Assembly (NCBI GenBank): GCA_003247575.1
Contig: QJZC01000039.1
Location: 1 to 64,000 of the forward strand
From: Pseudomonadota bacterium
GTDB taxonomy: Bacteria > Myxococcota_A > UBA9160 > SZUA-336
DNA: 64,000 nt
Reading direction: 5' to 3'
The notes beneath the pieces were generated by a model, which searched no databases, was not told the DNA's origin, and saw only the letters and a program-made list of their open reading frames with translations. The position numbers were made by a program, and so were the translations under genes. This document shows, in pieces, positions 43,631 to 51,228 of the stretch (the first letter of the stretch is position 1; each line of letters starts with the position of its first letter).

Positions 43631-44308
43631 TCACGCCGGCTCGAGATCGCGCTCCACACGCGCAATCGCATCCGCCCAGAGCACCCGCTTGGTCGCGGCA
43701 AACGCCGCCGGATCGAGCGAGCAGAGCTCCGTCACCACCGCAGCCCCCATCCGGTCCAGCTCTTCGGCTCCGTCGGCGAGCGCGTGCAGAACTCCGTGGG
43801 AGTGCGCTTGCTCGAAGCTCAACGGCTCCCCCAGCTGCAGCACGTCATAGAGCTTCGGCGCAGCCAAGGCGGAAGACACGATCAAGGCTGCCCAGCTGGG
43901 CATGGCCATGCGAACCAGGACCTCATTCATCTGAAGCCGATAGTCACCGGCCAAACCGATCCTACGATCGCAAGCACAGGTGAGGATGCATCCTCCGGCG
44001 ATGCCGTGCCCCGAAACCAACGCCACGGTCGGAATCGGAGAGGCCAAAATCCGCAGCATCACACCGGAGAACACGTGCATCAGCTTTCGGAGACCCACCG
44101 CGTCCAGCTCGGGAAGCCACTTGATGTCGAGCCCACCCGAGAAGACTCCATCCCGTCCCCGGAAGACGATGGCGCGAGCGTTGTCCGCGGCGGCTCGATC
44201 CAGGTAGCGGCCGAGCAGCTCGAGGCCCTCGGTCCGCATCGCGTTCACCTTGCCGTCGTCCAGCTGGATCCAGGCTGCCTCCCCGCGCAGCTGATAGGTA
44301 GGCTTCAT
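43631..44308 (-). CDS. Enoyl-CoA hydratase/isomerase family protein
   Basis: 225-residue crotonase. Signatures: IQLDDGKVNAMRTE, AIVFRGRDGVFSGGLDIKWL (oxyanion hole), PTVALVSGHGIAGGCILTCACDRRIG (second oxyanion Gly and the catalytic region), and QLGEPLSFEQAHSHGVLHAL. The catalytic Glu pair of true hydratases is not clearly present, so isomerase or another crotonase reaction is possible. ATG at 44308 with GGAGGAG 3-5 nt upstream decides the start; the long frame above it to 44533 covers a hairpin and is not used. The upstream mreB is on the same strand. Confidence 0.83.
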   Translation of the reverse strand: MKPTYQLRGEAAWIQLDDGKVNAMRTEGLELLGRYLDRAAADNARAIVFRGRDGVFSGGLDIKWLPELDAVGLRKLMHVFSGVMLRILASPIPTVALVSGHGIAGGCILTCACDRRIGLAGDYRLQMNEVLVRMAMPSWAALIVSSALAAPKLYDVLQLGEPLSFEQAHSHGVLHALADGAEELDRMGAAVVTELCSLDPAAFAATKRVLWADAIARVERDLEPA

Positions 44309-44372
44309 CTTCTCCTCCGAGGCGCCGTCCCGACGGGTTCGTCGGGAGAGCGCGATAGTGGGCACTCGAACC

Positions 44373-44403
44373 GGTCCAACGTCTCCGGTGGAGACATTGG
44401 ACC
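44373..44403. repeat. 14-bp inverted repeat with 3-nt loop
   Basis: GGTCCAACGTCTCC (44373-44386) and GGAGACATTGGACC (44390-44403) pair at 13 of 14 positions around GGT. It lies between mreB and the crotonase gene, both on the minus strand. No T-run follows on the minus side, so it could be an operator, an intrinsic terminator of a weak type, or a processing site. Confidence 0.7.
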
Positions 44404-44478
44404 AGCACACGGCTCCAAGGTCGAGCGGCACGAAGATCCCGCAGGGGTACTTGGTGCGCCCCCGGGCGTCTCGCTCTC

Positions 44479-45732
44479 TCAGACGAGCTCTACGGTCTCC
44501 AGAAGCTCGGGGTCGTCCAGACAACGGCGACAACCCAGCACGACGGCGGCCAGCGGATCCTGGGTTCGAGCGACCGGCAGACCGGTCTCCTTCTGCAGCA
44601 GAACATCGAGCCCCGGTAGAAACGCGCCACCGCCCGTCAGAATGATCCCACGATCCGTGAGGTCAGCTGCAAGCTCAGCAGGGGTTCGCTCGAGCGTCTC
44701 GCGAGTCGCATTCAGGATGGCACTGATCTGCTCCGCGATCGCCTCGCGAACGTGATGGGAGCTTATCTCGACCGCCTTGGGAACCCGATCGACCAGATCG
44801 CGTCCCTTGACCACCATGCTCCCCTGAGGAGCGCCGTGCCAGGCGCTCCCAACCTCGATCTTGATGCGCTCCGCGGTCTCCTCGCCAATCTCGAGCTCGA
44901 ACTGTCTCTTGACGTAGGTACAGATCGCCTCGTCCATCGCGTCACCCGCAACCGGTACGCACTTGGAGCTGACGATCCCGCCGAGCGCGATGACGGCGAT
45001 ATCCGTCGTGCCACCACCGATGTCGACGATCATGCTGCCCTCGGGCTTGGTCACAGCGAGGTCGCAACCGATGGCCGCCGCCATCGGCTCCTCGATCAAG
45101 TGGACCTCGCGCGCACCGGCGGTTTGAGCGGCATCTCGAACTGCTCGCTGCTCCACCGAGGTGATTCCGGCAGGTACGGCAATCACCACGCGCGGTCGCA
45201 ATAGCCGCAAGCGGCGCTTCCGCGCGGTCTCGATGAAATACCGCAGCAGAAACTCCGCGGCGGTGAAGTCCGCGATCACACCGTTCTTGAGCGGACGCAT
45301 CGTGCGAATGCCCTCGGGGGTTCGCCCCAACATGCGCTTGGCCTCGATCCCGACGGCGAGCGCGCGCTCGTTGCCCGAGCTCCGCGCTCGCATCGCCACG
45401 ACCGAGGGCTCGCTGCGAATCTCCGATTCGCCACGCGCGCAAACCAGAGTGTTCGCAGTACCGAGATCGATCGCGAGATCGCTCGAGAAGTAGGCCGCCC
45501 ACCCCCGCGCAGAGCTCCGCTCCGCGGAGCTGGCTGCGCGCACGACGGGATCGACCGCAGCCGCACCCGCATCGCTCACATGGGCGCCAGGCTCGAGTGG
45601 GGTCTCGAGATGCACCGAGACCGAGCGCTCGCGCGCATCGCTTCCAGGAGCTGCGCCAATGTGTACGATGCTGCCATCGTCCACCTCGCCCTCACCTTCG
45701 ACCCCGTCCTTGGGTTCGTCCGCATCTGGCAC
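44479..45732 (-). CDS. mreB: MreB actin homologue with ~80-residue N-terminal extension
   Basis: Cell-shape actin homologue. The MreB core starts near residue 85 (SSDLAIDLGTANTLVCARG) and continues with KRMLGRTPEGI, RPLKNGVIADF, RPRVVIAVPAGITSVEQRAV, LIEEPMAAAIGCDL, IVDIGGGTTDIAVIALGG and GIILTGGGAFLPGL, all ATP-binding blocks intact. Usual MreB starts near that core, so the acidic, Gly/Ser/Ala-rich leader is extra and may be disordered or non-translated. mreC, mreD and rodA are absent here, so this may be a second copy. Start GTG at 45732 is tentative; a later GTG near VDPVVRAA would shorten the leader. Confidence 0.88.
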   Translation of the reverse strand: MPDADEPKDGVEGEGEVDDGSIVHIGAAPGSDARERSVSVHLETPLEPGAHVSDAGAAAVDPVVRAASSAERSSARGWAAYFSSDLAIDLGTANTLVCARGESEIRSEPSVVAMRARSSGNERALAVGIEAKRMLGRTPEGIRTMRPLKNGVIADFTAAEFLLRYFIETARKRRLRLLRPRVVIAVPAGITSVEQRAVRDAAQTAGAREVHLIEEPMAAAIGCDLAVTKPEGSMIVDIGGGTTDIAVIALGGIVSSKCVPVAGDAMDEAICTYVKRQFELEIGEETAERIKIEVGSAWHGAPQGSMVVKGRDLVDRVPKAVEISSHHVREAIAEQISAILNATRETLERTPAELAADLTDRGIILTGGGAFLPGLDVLLQKETGLPVARTQDPLAAVVLGCRRCLDDPELLETVELV

Positions 45733-45753
45733 GGTCCACCGACTCCCTTACAA

Positions 45754-45787
45754 GCATGACCCTGTGAGCAGCATGACCCTTTGAGCA
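45754..45787. repeat. 17-bp tandem duplication upstream of mreB
   Basis: GCATGACCCTGTGAGCA at 45754-45770 and GCATGACCCTTTGAGCA at 45771-45787 differ at one base. A small GCGC-GAAA-GCGC hairpin follows at 45789-45800. It lies 22 bp before the likely mreB start on the minus strand. Confidence 0.65.
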
Positions 45788-46018
45788 TGCGCGAAAGCGC
45801 GGTGCGAACCGTCCATGAGCCGGCGCTTTCGGGGGCAGTACACTAGCAAATTCGACGTCGGCGGTTGCCCCCGCCGCCGCAGACGGCGGCCCTTGGCGTC
45901 GCAGCGCGAAGGCACATGAGCTGCGCGCCGCCCGCCGAGGCAGCCCGCATCCGTTCACTCGATCCGGTCATGGGATCGGACTGAGCGCCGCCCCGATGGG
46001 AGTAGTGGGCGATCCCAC

Positions 46019-46237
46019 TCAGGACCCCGCACACAACTGCCGACGCTTGCACTCGCGTCGGTGGTTGTCACAGATCACCTGCTTGAGACTCGACGGACTA
46101 CGTAGCGAATCGCAGTACTCGACCTCGGCCAGAATGTCCTCGTCCGGCAACTGGCTGAGCTTGGACTCGGGCTTGCACGCAGCCAGCAAGACGAGTGCAG
46201 GCAACAGCGTCCACAAGATCGACGATCGTCGAGACAT
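46019..46237 (-). CDS. Small lipoprotein
   Basis: 72 residues. The signal is RSSILWTLLPALVLLAAC with a clear lipobox and Cys at 21. The mature part has four further Cys (EVEYCDSLRS, VICDNHRRECKRRQLC), suggesting disulfides. I know no matching family. It is divergent to yedK, separated by 178 bp. ATG at 46237 is chosen. Confidence 0.7.
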   Translation of the reverse strand: MSRRSSILWTLLPALVLLAACKPESKLSQLPDEDILAEVEYCDSLRSPSSLKQVICDNHRRECKRRQLCAGS

Positions 46238-46302
46238 GCGCCCCTGCTCGGCGACATGGCGCTTCCACTTGAGCAGCAGCTACCCAGCCGGAGCCAAGTC
46301 CG

Positions 46303-46332
46303 CCCGATGGCCCAGTGCCCGATAGCCCACTG
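46303..46332. repeat. 15-bp imperfect tandem repeat between lipoprotein and yedK
   Basis: CCCGATGGCCCAGTG at 46303-46317 and CCCGATAGCCCACTG at 46318-46332 match at 13 of 15 positions. The position is upstream of both divergent genes. Confidence 0.6.
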
Positions 46333-46415
46333 AGAAGGCGATGCGCTGCAACTCGGCGCTGCGTGATCCCGAGACGGGCTTGCAATGCCCGATCCCTAGG
46401 CGCACGCTGACGTAG

Positions 46416-47153
46416 ATGTGCGGGAGATTCACACTCCACACGGTCCGCGAAGCGCTGGCTCACCGATTCGCCGTCTCTCTGAACGACCTCGAGCTACGAC
46501 CACGCTACAACATCGCCCCGACACAGTCGGTGCTCACCGTAGTCGCCGACGAGTCCGGCGAACGGCAAGGGCGCGAGATGCAATGGGGACTGATTCCACC
46601 CTGGGAGCCCGAACCCCGTACGAAGCTCTCGACGATCAACGCGCGCATCGAGGGAGTCTCGCAAAGCCGACTCTACCGAGGCCCACTCGAGAGGCGTCGC
46701 TGCCTGATCCTCGCCGACGGATACTACGAGTGGCAGGCGCCCAGCCCTTCGGTCACCCCCGACCAGAGCAAGGTGAACTTGCCAGTGCGGCGAGCCAAAC
46801 AACCCCACTGGATTCACCGACTCGACGGAGAGCCCTTTGCGTTCGCCGGCATCTACTCCCTTTGGCGGGCTCGCGAAGATCCCGAGGCGCTCCCGCTCTG
46901 GTCGTGCAGCCTGCTCACGACCGTGGCGTTCGCGAGTCTTCGCTCGATCCACGCTCGCATGCCGATCATCCTACAAAGAAAGTACGAAGCCGACTGGATC
47001 GATCCGTCAACTCGACATGCGGACGAGCTGATGGCCCTACTCACGCCTGCAGCCGAGGAATCACTCACCCATCATCCGGTCAAGACGCTCGTGAACTCCC
47101 CTCGACACGAGGGTCCAGAATTGATCCTAGACGCGCCGCAAGCGGGTTTCTGA
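46416..47153 (+). CDS. yedK: SOS response-associated peptidase (YedK/HMCES)
   Basis: Forms a thiazolidine crosslink with abasic sites in single-stranded DNA to protect them. 245 residues. The catalytic Cys2 in MCGRFTLHT becomes the N-terminus after Met removal; NIAPTQSVLTV carries the Asn, WGLIPPW and TINARIEGV follow, RRCLILADGYYEW holds the Glu, and HARMPIIL the His. All four active-site residues are present. Start ATG 46416. It converges on the ParA gene with a gap of 8 bp. Confidence 0.93.
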   Translation: MCGRFTLHTVREALAHRFAVSLNDLELRPRYNIAPTQSVLTVVADESGERQGREMQWGLIPPWEPEPRTKLSTINARIEGVSQSRLYRGPLERRRCLILADGYYEWQAPSPSVTPDQSKVNLPVRRAKQPHWIHRLDGEPFAFAGIYSLWRAREDPEALPLWSCSLLTTVAFASLRSIHARMPIILQRKYEADWIDPSTRHADELMALLTPAAEESLTHHPVKTLVNSPRHEGPELILDAPQAGF

Positions 47154-47161
47154 GCACGGGC

Positions 47162-47962
47162 TCAAGCAGGCGTTGCCATGCCCTTCTCGAGCTCTTCGAA
47201 CAAGGCGACGAACTGACTGGTCAGCTTGTGGCGTTTGGCGTAGTAGATGAGTGGCTTCGCTCGGTGATGCGACTCCTTCATCTTGACGGAAGCCGACAGG
47301 TAGGTGGTCGCCACGGGCAGCGGGCCGTGACGCAGCTGCTCCACCAGCTCGCGCGGCAGGCGCGCTTGCTCATTGTACTGATTGACGATCACGCCCTCGA
47401 ACTCGAGCTTCGGATTGTGGTCCTGCTTGAGATCGATCGTGTTCTCGAGGAGCTGTCCGAGCGCCTGCTGGGAGAAGCTGTCGCAGTCGTAGGGAATCAA
47501 CACCCGATCTGCTGCGATCAACGCAGTCTTCGTATAGAAGTTGAAACATGGTGGTGTGTCGATGAAGACCCGATCGTAGTCGTCCGACAGCTCGTCGAGT
47601 ACCTCGCGCAGCTTGTAGATCTTGTAGCGGAGCTCGAGCTCGGTGACGATCTGGTCGAGCAGTGGACTCGACGCGAGCAGGTCGAGCCGTTCGTACGGAG
47701 TCTCGCGAACGAAGCCCATCGCAGGAGCCTGCGTAGAGAACCAAGAGCTCGCCGAACGACGTAGAAGATGAGCGATGCTCGCCTCCGGGAGATCGTCGTC
47801 TGATGAGTGCACATCGACCCCGAGATACAGGCTGGTGTTTCCCTGCACATCGAGGTCCACGACCAAGGTGCGCAATCCGCGTTCAGCACTGATCGCCGCA
47901 AGATTGCAGGTGATGCTCGACTTTCCCACACCACCCTTCTGGTTGAAGATCACACGACGCAT
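47162..47962 (-). CDS. ParA-family ATPase (Soj-like)
   Basis: 266 residues. Deviant Walker A NQKGGVGKSSITCNLA (signature Lys present), TLVVDLDVQGN, Walker B-like RVFIDTPPCFNFYT and the C-terminal NQYNEQARLPRELVEQL. This is the chromosome/plasmid-partition or cargo-positioning ATPase family. No parB-like gene is adjacent, so it may position a cellular structure or work with a distant partner. ATG at 47962. The gap to the upstream nitroreductase gene on the same strand is 148 bp. Confidence 0.88.
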   Translation of the reverse strand: MRRVIFNQKGGVGKSSITCNLAAISAERGLRTLVVDLDVQGNTSLYLGVDVHSSDDDLPEASIAHLLRRSASSWFSTQAPAMGFVRETPYERLDLLASSPLLDQIVTELELRYKIYKLREVLDELSDDYDRVFIDTPPCFNFYTKTALIAADRVLIPYDCDSFSQQALGQLLENTIDLKQDHNPKLEFEGVIVNQYNEQARLPRELVEQLRHGPLPVATTYLSASVKMKESHHRAKPLIYYAKRHKLTSQFVALFEELEKGMATPA

Positions 47963-48110
47963 CCTCTGCCCTCCCGAATTCGATGTTCGTTCGATCGACG
48001 GTGCGTGTCCAGTGCGACGTGAGATCGCATCGTTGGCTTCTCACCAGAACGGATCGAGTTGCGGGAAAAACGAAGCAAGTCCGATGCCTGCAGGATCCAC
48101 CAGATGCGAC

Positions 48111-48785
48111 CTACTCGTCGCTCGAAGTCCCATCGCGATTCGTGTACTGCTCCCAGTACAGCGACTCGTCCACCGGCTTGCGAGGCGGACGACCGTAACG
48201 TCCCAGAGGCCATCCTATGGGGATCAACGCGCAGGTCGGAATCGATTCGGGTAGTCCGAGCCACGCATCGAGCTCACGCCCGAACGTGCGGTGAACCGTA
48301 GTCAGCGACGCACCCAGTCCGACGGCGCGACAGGCCAGTAGGATGTTCTGGATCGCGGGAAAGAGCGCGGCGTACTGCGGATCTCCCCGCCGCTTCCAGC
48401 CTGCGACGAATAGATGCACGGGAACTTCGTGGAGATGCTCCGCGAGATACTGCGCCGCCCGGATGTTGCGACGTTTCTGATCGGGGAAGTTCGGGGCGCG
48501 CGACGCCAAAAGCGCTGGCGCGATGTAGCGCGCGAAGGCCTGCCGGTACCGCTCCGCGACGAAGGCCCGACGTTCGGGCTCGGTCACGGCGATGAACCGC
48601 CACGGCTGACGGTTGCCGCCACTGGGCGCGAAGCAGCCCGCCTCGCAGACCTTTCGGATGAGCTCTCTGGGCACCGGGTCGGAGCGAAGACGGCGAATCG
48701 CGCGCGTCGTACGCAAGGCCTCGAACAGCCGCAGATCCTCCCCAATGGACTCCACATCCACGTGATTCGCTTCGCGCTCCTCCAC
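48111..48785 (-). CDS. Nitroreductase family protein
   Basis: 224-residue FMN oxidoreductase-like protein. RTTRAIRRLRSDPVP, AGCFAPSGGNRQPWRFIAV, RNIRAAQYLAEHLHEVPVHLFVAG, FPAIQNILLACRAVGLGASLTTVHR and CALIPIGWPLGRYGRPPRKPV are all typical of the family, with the FMN-binding Arg/Ser/Asn residues in place. Start is GTG at 48785 (or 48788), preceded by AGGAGGGG; the longer frame to 48998 includes a large hairpin and is not used. The substrate is not decided by sequence. Confidence 0.9.
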   Translation of the reverse strand: MEEREANHVDVESIGEDLRLFEALRTTRAIRRLRSDPVPRELIRKVCEAGCFAPSGGNRQPWRFIAVTEPERRAFVAERYRQAFARYIAPALLASRAPNFPDQKRRNIRAAQYLAEHLHEVPVHLFVAGWKRRGDPQYAALFPAIQNILLACRAVGLGASLTTVHRTFGRELDAWLGLPESIPTCALIPIGWPLGRYGRPPRKPVDESLYWEQYTNRDGTSSDE

Positions 48786-48970
48786 CACTCCCCTCCTCGT
48801 GCTCTGGAAACCCACCCGCGCCTCGTCAGCGAGGTCTGGCGCATTGAATCCCAAGCTCGAGTGAGTAGACAAGGCGAGGTTGTCCGGCGAACTCGGTACC
48901 GGTCTCGGAGCCATCCGACCGACCGAGCGAGCACGGGCGCGGGCCACGACGGGGGCCGCACACGCGGATA

Positions 48971-49018
48971 GGCCCAGTCCTCGCTCCGACCGGGGCAAGA
49001 TCCGGCGAGGACTGGGCC
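48971..49018. repeat. Perfect 14-bp inverted repeat
   Basis: GGCCCAGTCCTCGC at 48971-48984 pairs exactly with GCGAGGACTGGGCC at 49005-49018 around a 20-nt loop. A TTCG follows on the plus strand, no T-run. It could be a regulator site or a structured RNA element. Confidence 0.75.
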
Positions 49019-49290
49019 TTCGAACGGGTCCGCAGGTTCCGCAGCCTCGAACCCAGGAAGTGAAAGTATGCCGCTCTCGAGAACTGTTCGAGGCTCATTC
49101 AGCGGTCATTTGGGGGACCTGGTGTGTCCTTCTAGCCCCTGACTTCGCCTCCTGTGCCCGGAAGACGCGACCCGCTAGAGCCTCTTGCCGAAGGCTCTTC
49201 CAACCTCCCTCGGATTCGCGGTATCGTGCTGCGACCAGTTAGAGGCTGGAACTAGTTTCGGGACTCGACGGCTCGGACACCGGTGTCACG

Positions 49291-49357
49291 GAAGTCGGAT
49301 TCCCCGGCAGGTCGGATTCCTCCGCAGGTCGAACTCGCCCGCAGGTCGGACTCGCCC
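49291..49357 (+). repeat. Four 17-bp tandem units upstream of the aldo/keto reductase
   Basis: Units GCAGGTCGGATTCCTCC (49307-49323), GCAGGTCGAACTCGCCC (49324-49340) and GCAGGTCGGACTCGCCC (49341-49357), with a fourth diverged unit at about 49291-49306. They end 5 bp before the AAAGGAG of the reductase gene, so they are in its 5' leader or promoter. There are no spacers, so this is not CRISPR. Confidence 0.7.
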
Positions 49358-49375
49358 GCAGAAAAGGAGCAGCAG

Positions 49376-50320
49376 GTGCAACAAAGGTCGCTCGGATCAC
49401 TCTCGGTTTCCCTGGTGGGTTTGGGCTGCAACAACTTCGGGGGGCGCATCGACCTCGAGGCCACGCGCAAGGTGGTCGACGCCGCGCTCGATGCGGGAAT
49501 CCAATTCTTCGATACCGCGGACGTCTACGGCGGTGGGACCTCCGAAGAGCTGCTTGGCAAGGCCCTCGGAGAGCGACGCAGCCGTGTGGTGATCGCCACC
49601 AAGTTCGGCGCACCGCGCAGTGCGAGCGACGGCCTGAAGCGCGGCAGCGCCGCGTGGGTCCAGCGAGCCGTGGAGAGCAGTCTACGGCGACTGGGCACGG
49701 ACTACATCGACCACTACCAGCTCCACTTCCCGGACCCGGAGGTCCCGATCGAAGAAACACTCGGGGCGCTGCACCTTCTGGTGCAAGCAGGGAAGGTGCG
49801 CGAGATCGGCTGCTCCAACTTCGGCTCGACCCGACTGTTCGAGGCAGCAGAGCGGGCCGAGCAGGGATCCCTCACCCCGTTCCGCACCGTCCAGAACAGG
49901 TTCAGCCTGCTCCACCGAGAGCCCGAAGCCAAGGTACTGCCCGCATGCGAAAAGCTCGGCATGGGGCTGATTCCATACTTCCCGCTGGAGTCCGGCCTGC
50001 TGACCGGGAAGTATCGCCGCGGCGAGGAGATCCCGGAGGGGACGCGCTTGGCCGCCTTTCCTGCCGATCAGCGCGGTCGCTTCATGAGCGACGACAAGCT
50101 CGCGGCGGTCGAGCGCCTGGCTCAGTACGCCGAGGACCACGGGCATACCCTGCTCGAGCTCGCGATCTCCTGGCTGGCTTCCTGCCCCGTGGTGACATCC
50201 GTCATCGCCGGTGCGACCCGCCCTGAGCAGGTGCACGCCAACGCAGCCGGCTGCGGCTGGGAGCTCTCCGCGAGCGAGCGGAACGAGATCGCCAACCTGG
50301 TGGGCACGGGCGGGGAGTAG
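49376..50320 (+). CDS. Aldo/keto reductase
   Basis: 314-residue NADPH-dependent TIM-barrel oxidoreductase. LVGLGCNNFGG, FFDTADVYGGGTSEELLGKAL (Asp and Tyr of the tetrad), VIATKFGAP (Lys), DYIDHYQLHFPDP (His), REIGCSNFGS, ESGLLTGKY and TSVIAGATRPEQVHANA are in the usual order. It resembles the YghZ/AKR11-like group. GTG at 49376 has AAAGGAG 6-7 nt upstream. The frame further up includes the tandem repeats. The physiological substrate is unknown. Confidence 0.9.
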   Translation: MQQRSLGSLSVSLVGLGCNNFGGRIDLEATRKVVDAALDAGIQFFDTADVYGGGTSEELLGKALGERRSRVVIATKFGAPRSASDGLKRGSAAWVQRAVESSLRRLGTDYIDHYQLHFPDPEVPIEETLGALHLLVQAGKVREIGCSNFGSTRLFEAAERAEQGSLTPFRTVQNRFSLLHREPEAKVLPACEKLGMGLIPYFPLESGLLTGKYRRGEEIPEGTRLAAFPADQRGRFMSDDKLAAVERLAQYAEDHGHTLLELAISWLASCPVVTSVIAGATRPEQVHANAAGCGWELSASERNEIANLVGTGGE

Positions 50321-50493
50321 CGAGTACGCAGGTCCGCGGGCTGCGGCGAGCGGCTCTCGAGCAGCGGGCGAGCGCCACCGGAACTCCCGCTGGCTCCCGG
50401 AGCTTCATCCTGGAGCGAGCTGAGCCAGGGACCGATATCATCTACTCGGGCCCGCCTCGGGCTCCCGTGCAGCTCTCAGGAGGATCTTCCAGC

Positions 50494-51195
50494 ATGAATA
50501 CGAACTACGCCGTCAGCGCCCGCGCCGTCGACATGCTCGACGTAGATGCGCGTTCGGTCTTCATCACGCGCACCTACGCCCACCTGTTCGGGGCCATCCT
50601 CGGCTTCACCCTGCTCGAGATCCTGTACTTCACGAGCGGGTTCGCCGAGACGCTGCTGGCGATCGCCGCGCGCGGTAGCTGGCTGCTGGTACTCGGCGCA
50701 TTCATGCTGGTCGGCTGGCTGGCGTCGCGCGCAGCGCACACCTCGACCTCTCCCACGACCCAGTACCTGGCGCTCGCGGGCTTCGTGTTCGCCGAGTCGC
50801 TGATCTTCGCCCCGCTACTCTATCTGGCCAGCAGCTTTGCACCCGGAACGATCCAGAGCGCAGGCACGGTCACCCTGCTCGGGTTCGCTGGACTGACCGC
50901 GGTCGCGTTCGTCACGCGCAAGGACTTCTCGTTCCTGCGCGGCCTGCTCATGTGGGGCGGCATCCTGGCGCTGGTCGCGATCGTAGCGAGCTCGTTGCTC
51001 GGCGTGGGCCTGGGTGTGTGGTTCTCGGTCGCGATGATCGGATTCGCCGGAGCGGCCGTGCTCTACGACACGTCGAACGTGCTCCACCACTACCCACAGG
51101 ACCGCTACGTCGCCGCGGCGTTGGAGCTGTTTGCGTCGATGGCGCTCATGTTCTGGTACGTGCTGCAGCTCTTCATGAGCCTCTCCGACGACTGA
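50494..51195 (+). CDS. Bax-inhibitor-1/YccA family membrane protein
   Basis: 233 residues with seven hydrophobic segments. The family pattern is evident: FITRTYAHLFGAILGF at the start, TQYLALAGFVFAESLIFAPLL, GTVTLLGFAGLTAVAFVTRKDFSFL, VLYDTSNVLHHYPQDRYVAAALELFASM with the conserved Asp pair near the C-terminus. BI-1 proteins form pH-sensitive calcium leak channels and YccA inhibits the FtsH protease. ATG at 50494 has AGGAGG about 11 nt upstream. It converges on the RND pump gene; a short GAGAGG/CCTCTC hairpin (51206-51228) spans the gap. Confidence 0.9.
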   Translation: MNTNYAVSARAVDMLDVDARSVFITRTYAHLFGAILGFTLLEILYFTSGFAETLLAIAARGSWLLVLGAFMLVGWLASRAAHTSTSPTTQYLALAGFVFAESLIFAPLLYLASSFAPGTIQSAGTVTLLGFAGLTAVAFVTRKDFSFLRGLLMWGGILALVAIVASSLLGVGLGVWFSVAMIGFAGAAVLYDTSNVLHHYPQDRYVAAALELFASMALMFWYVLQLFMSLSDD

Positions 51196-51205
51196 GCTTT
51201 CCGGG

Positions 51206-51228
51206 GAGAGGTTGGCTCTCGGCCTCTC
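51206..51228. terminator. Possible bidirectional terminator stem between BI-1 and RND genes
   Basis: GAGAGG at 51206-51211 pairs with CCTCTC at 51223-51228. The stem is 6 bp and overlaps the pump stop codon by 2 bp; no long T-run, so efficiency is uncertain. Confidence 0.35.

Larger units (their letters stand above)
48786..49375. other. 590-bp divergent region with structured repeats
   Basis: Lies between the nitroreductase gene (minus) and the aldo/keto reductase gene (plus). It holds a perfect 14-bp inverted repeat at 48971-49018, a perfect 9-bp one (49044-49052 with 49086-49094), a 7-bp one (49177-49183 with 49192-49198) and four 17-bp tandem units at 49291-49357. No protein-coding frame is convincing. 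Confidence 0.6.

Noticed and set aside
46418-47764. 448-codon plus-strand frame
   Set aside because: Runs out of frame through yedK and then antisense to parA; both of those have complete active sites.
49291-49357. 17-bp repeats as a CRISPR array
   Set aside because: Units are contiguous with no spacers, and no cas gene is in the window.
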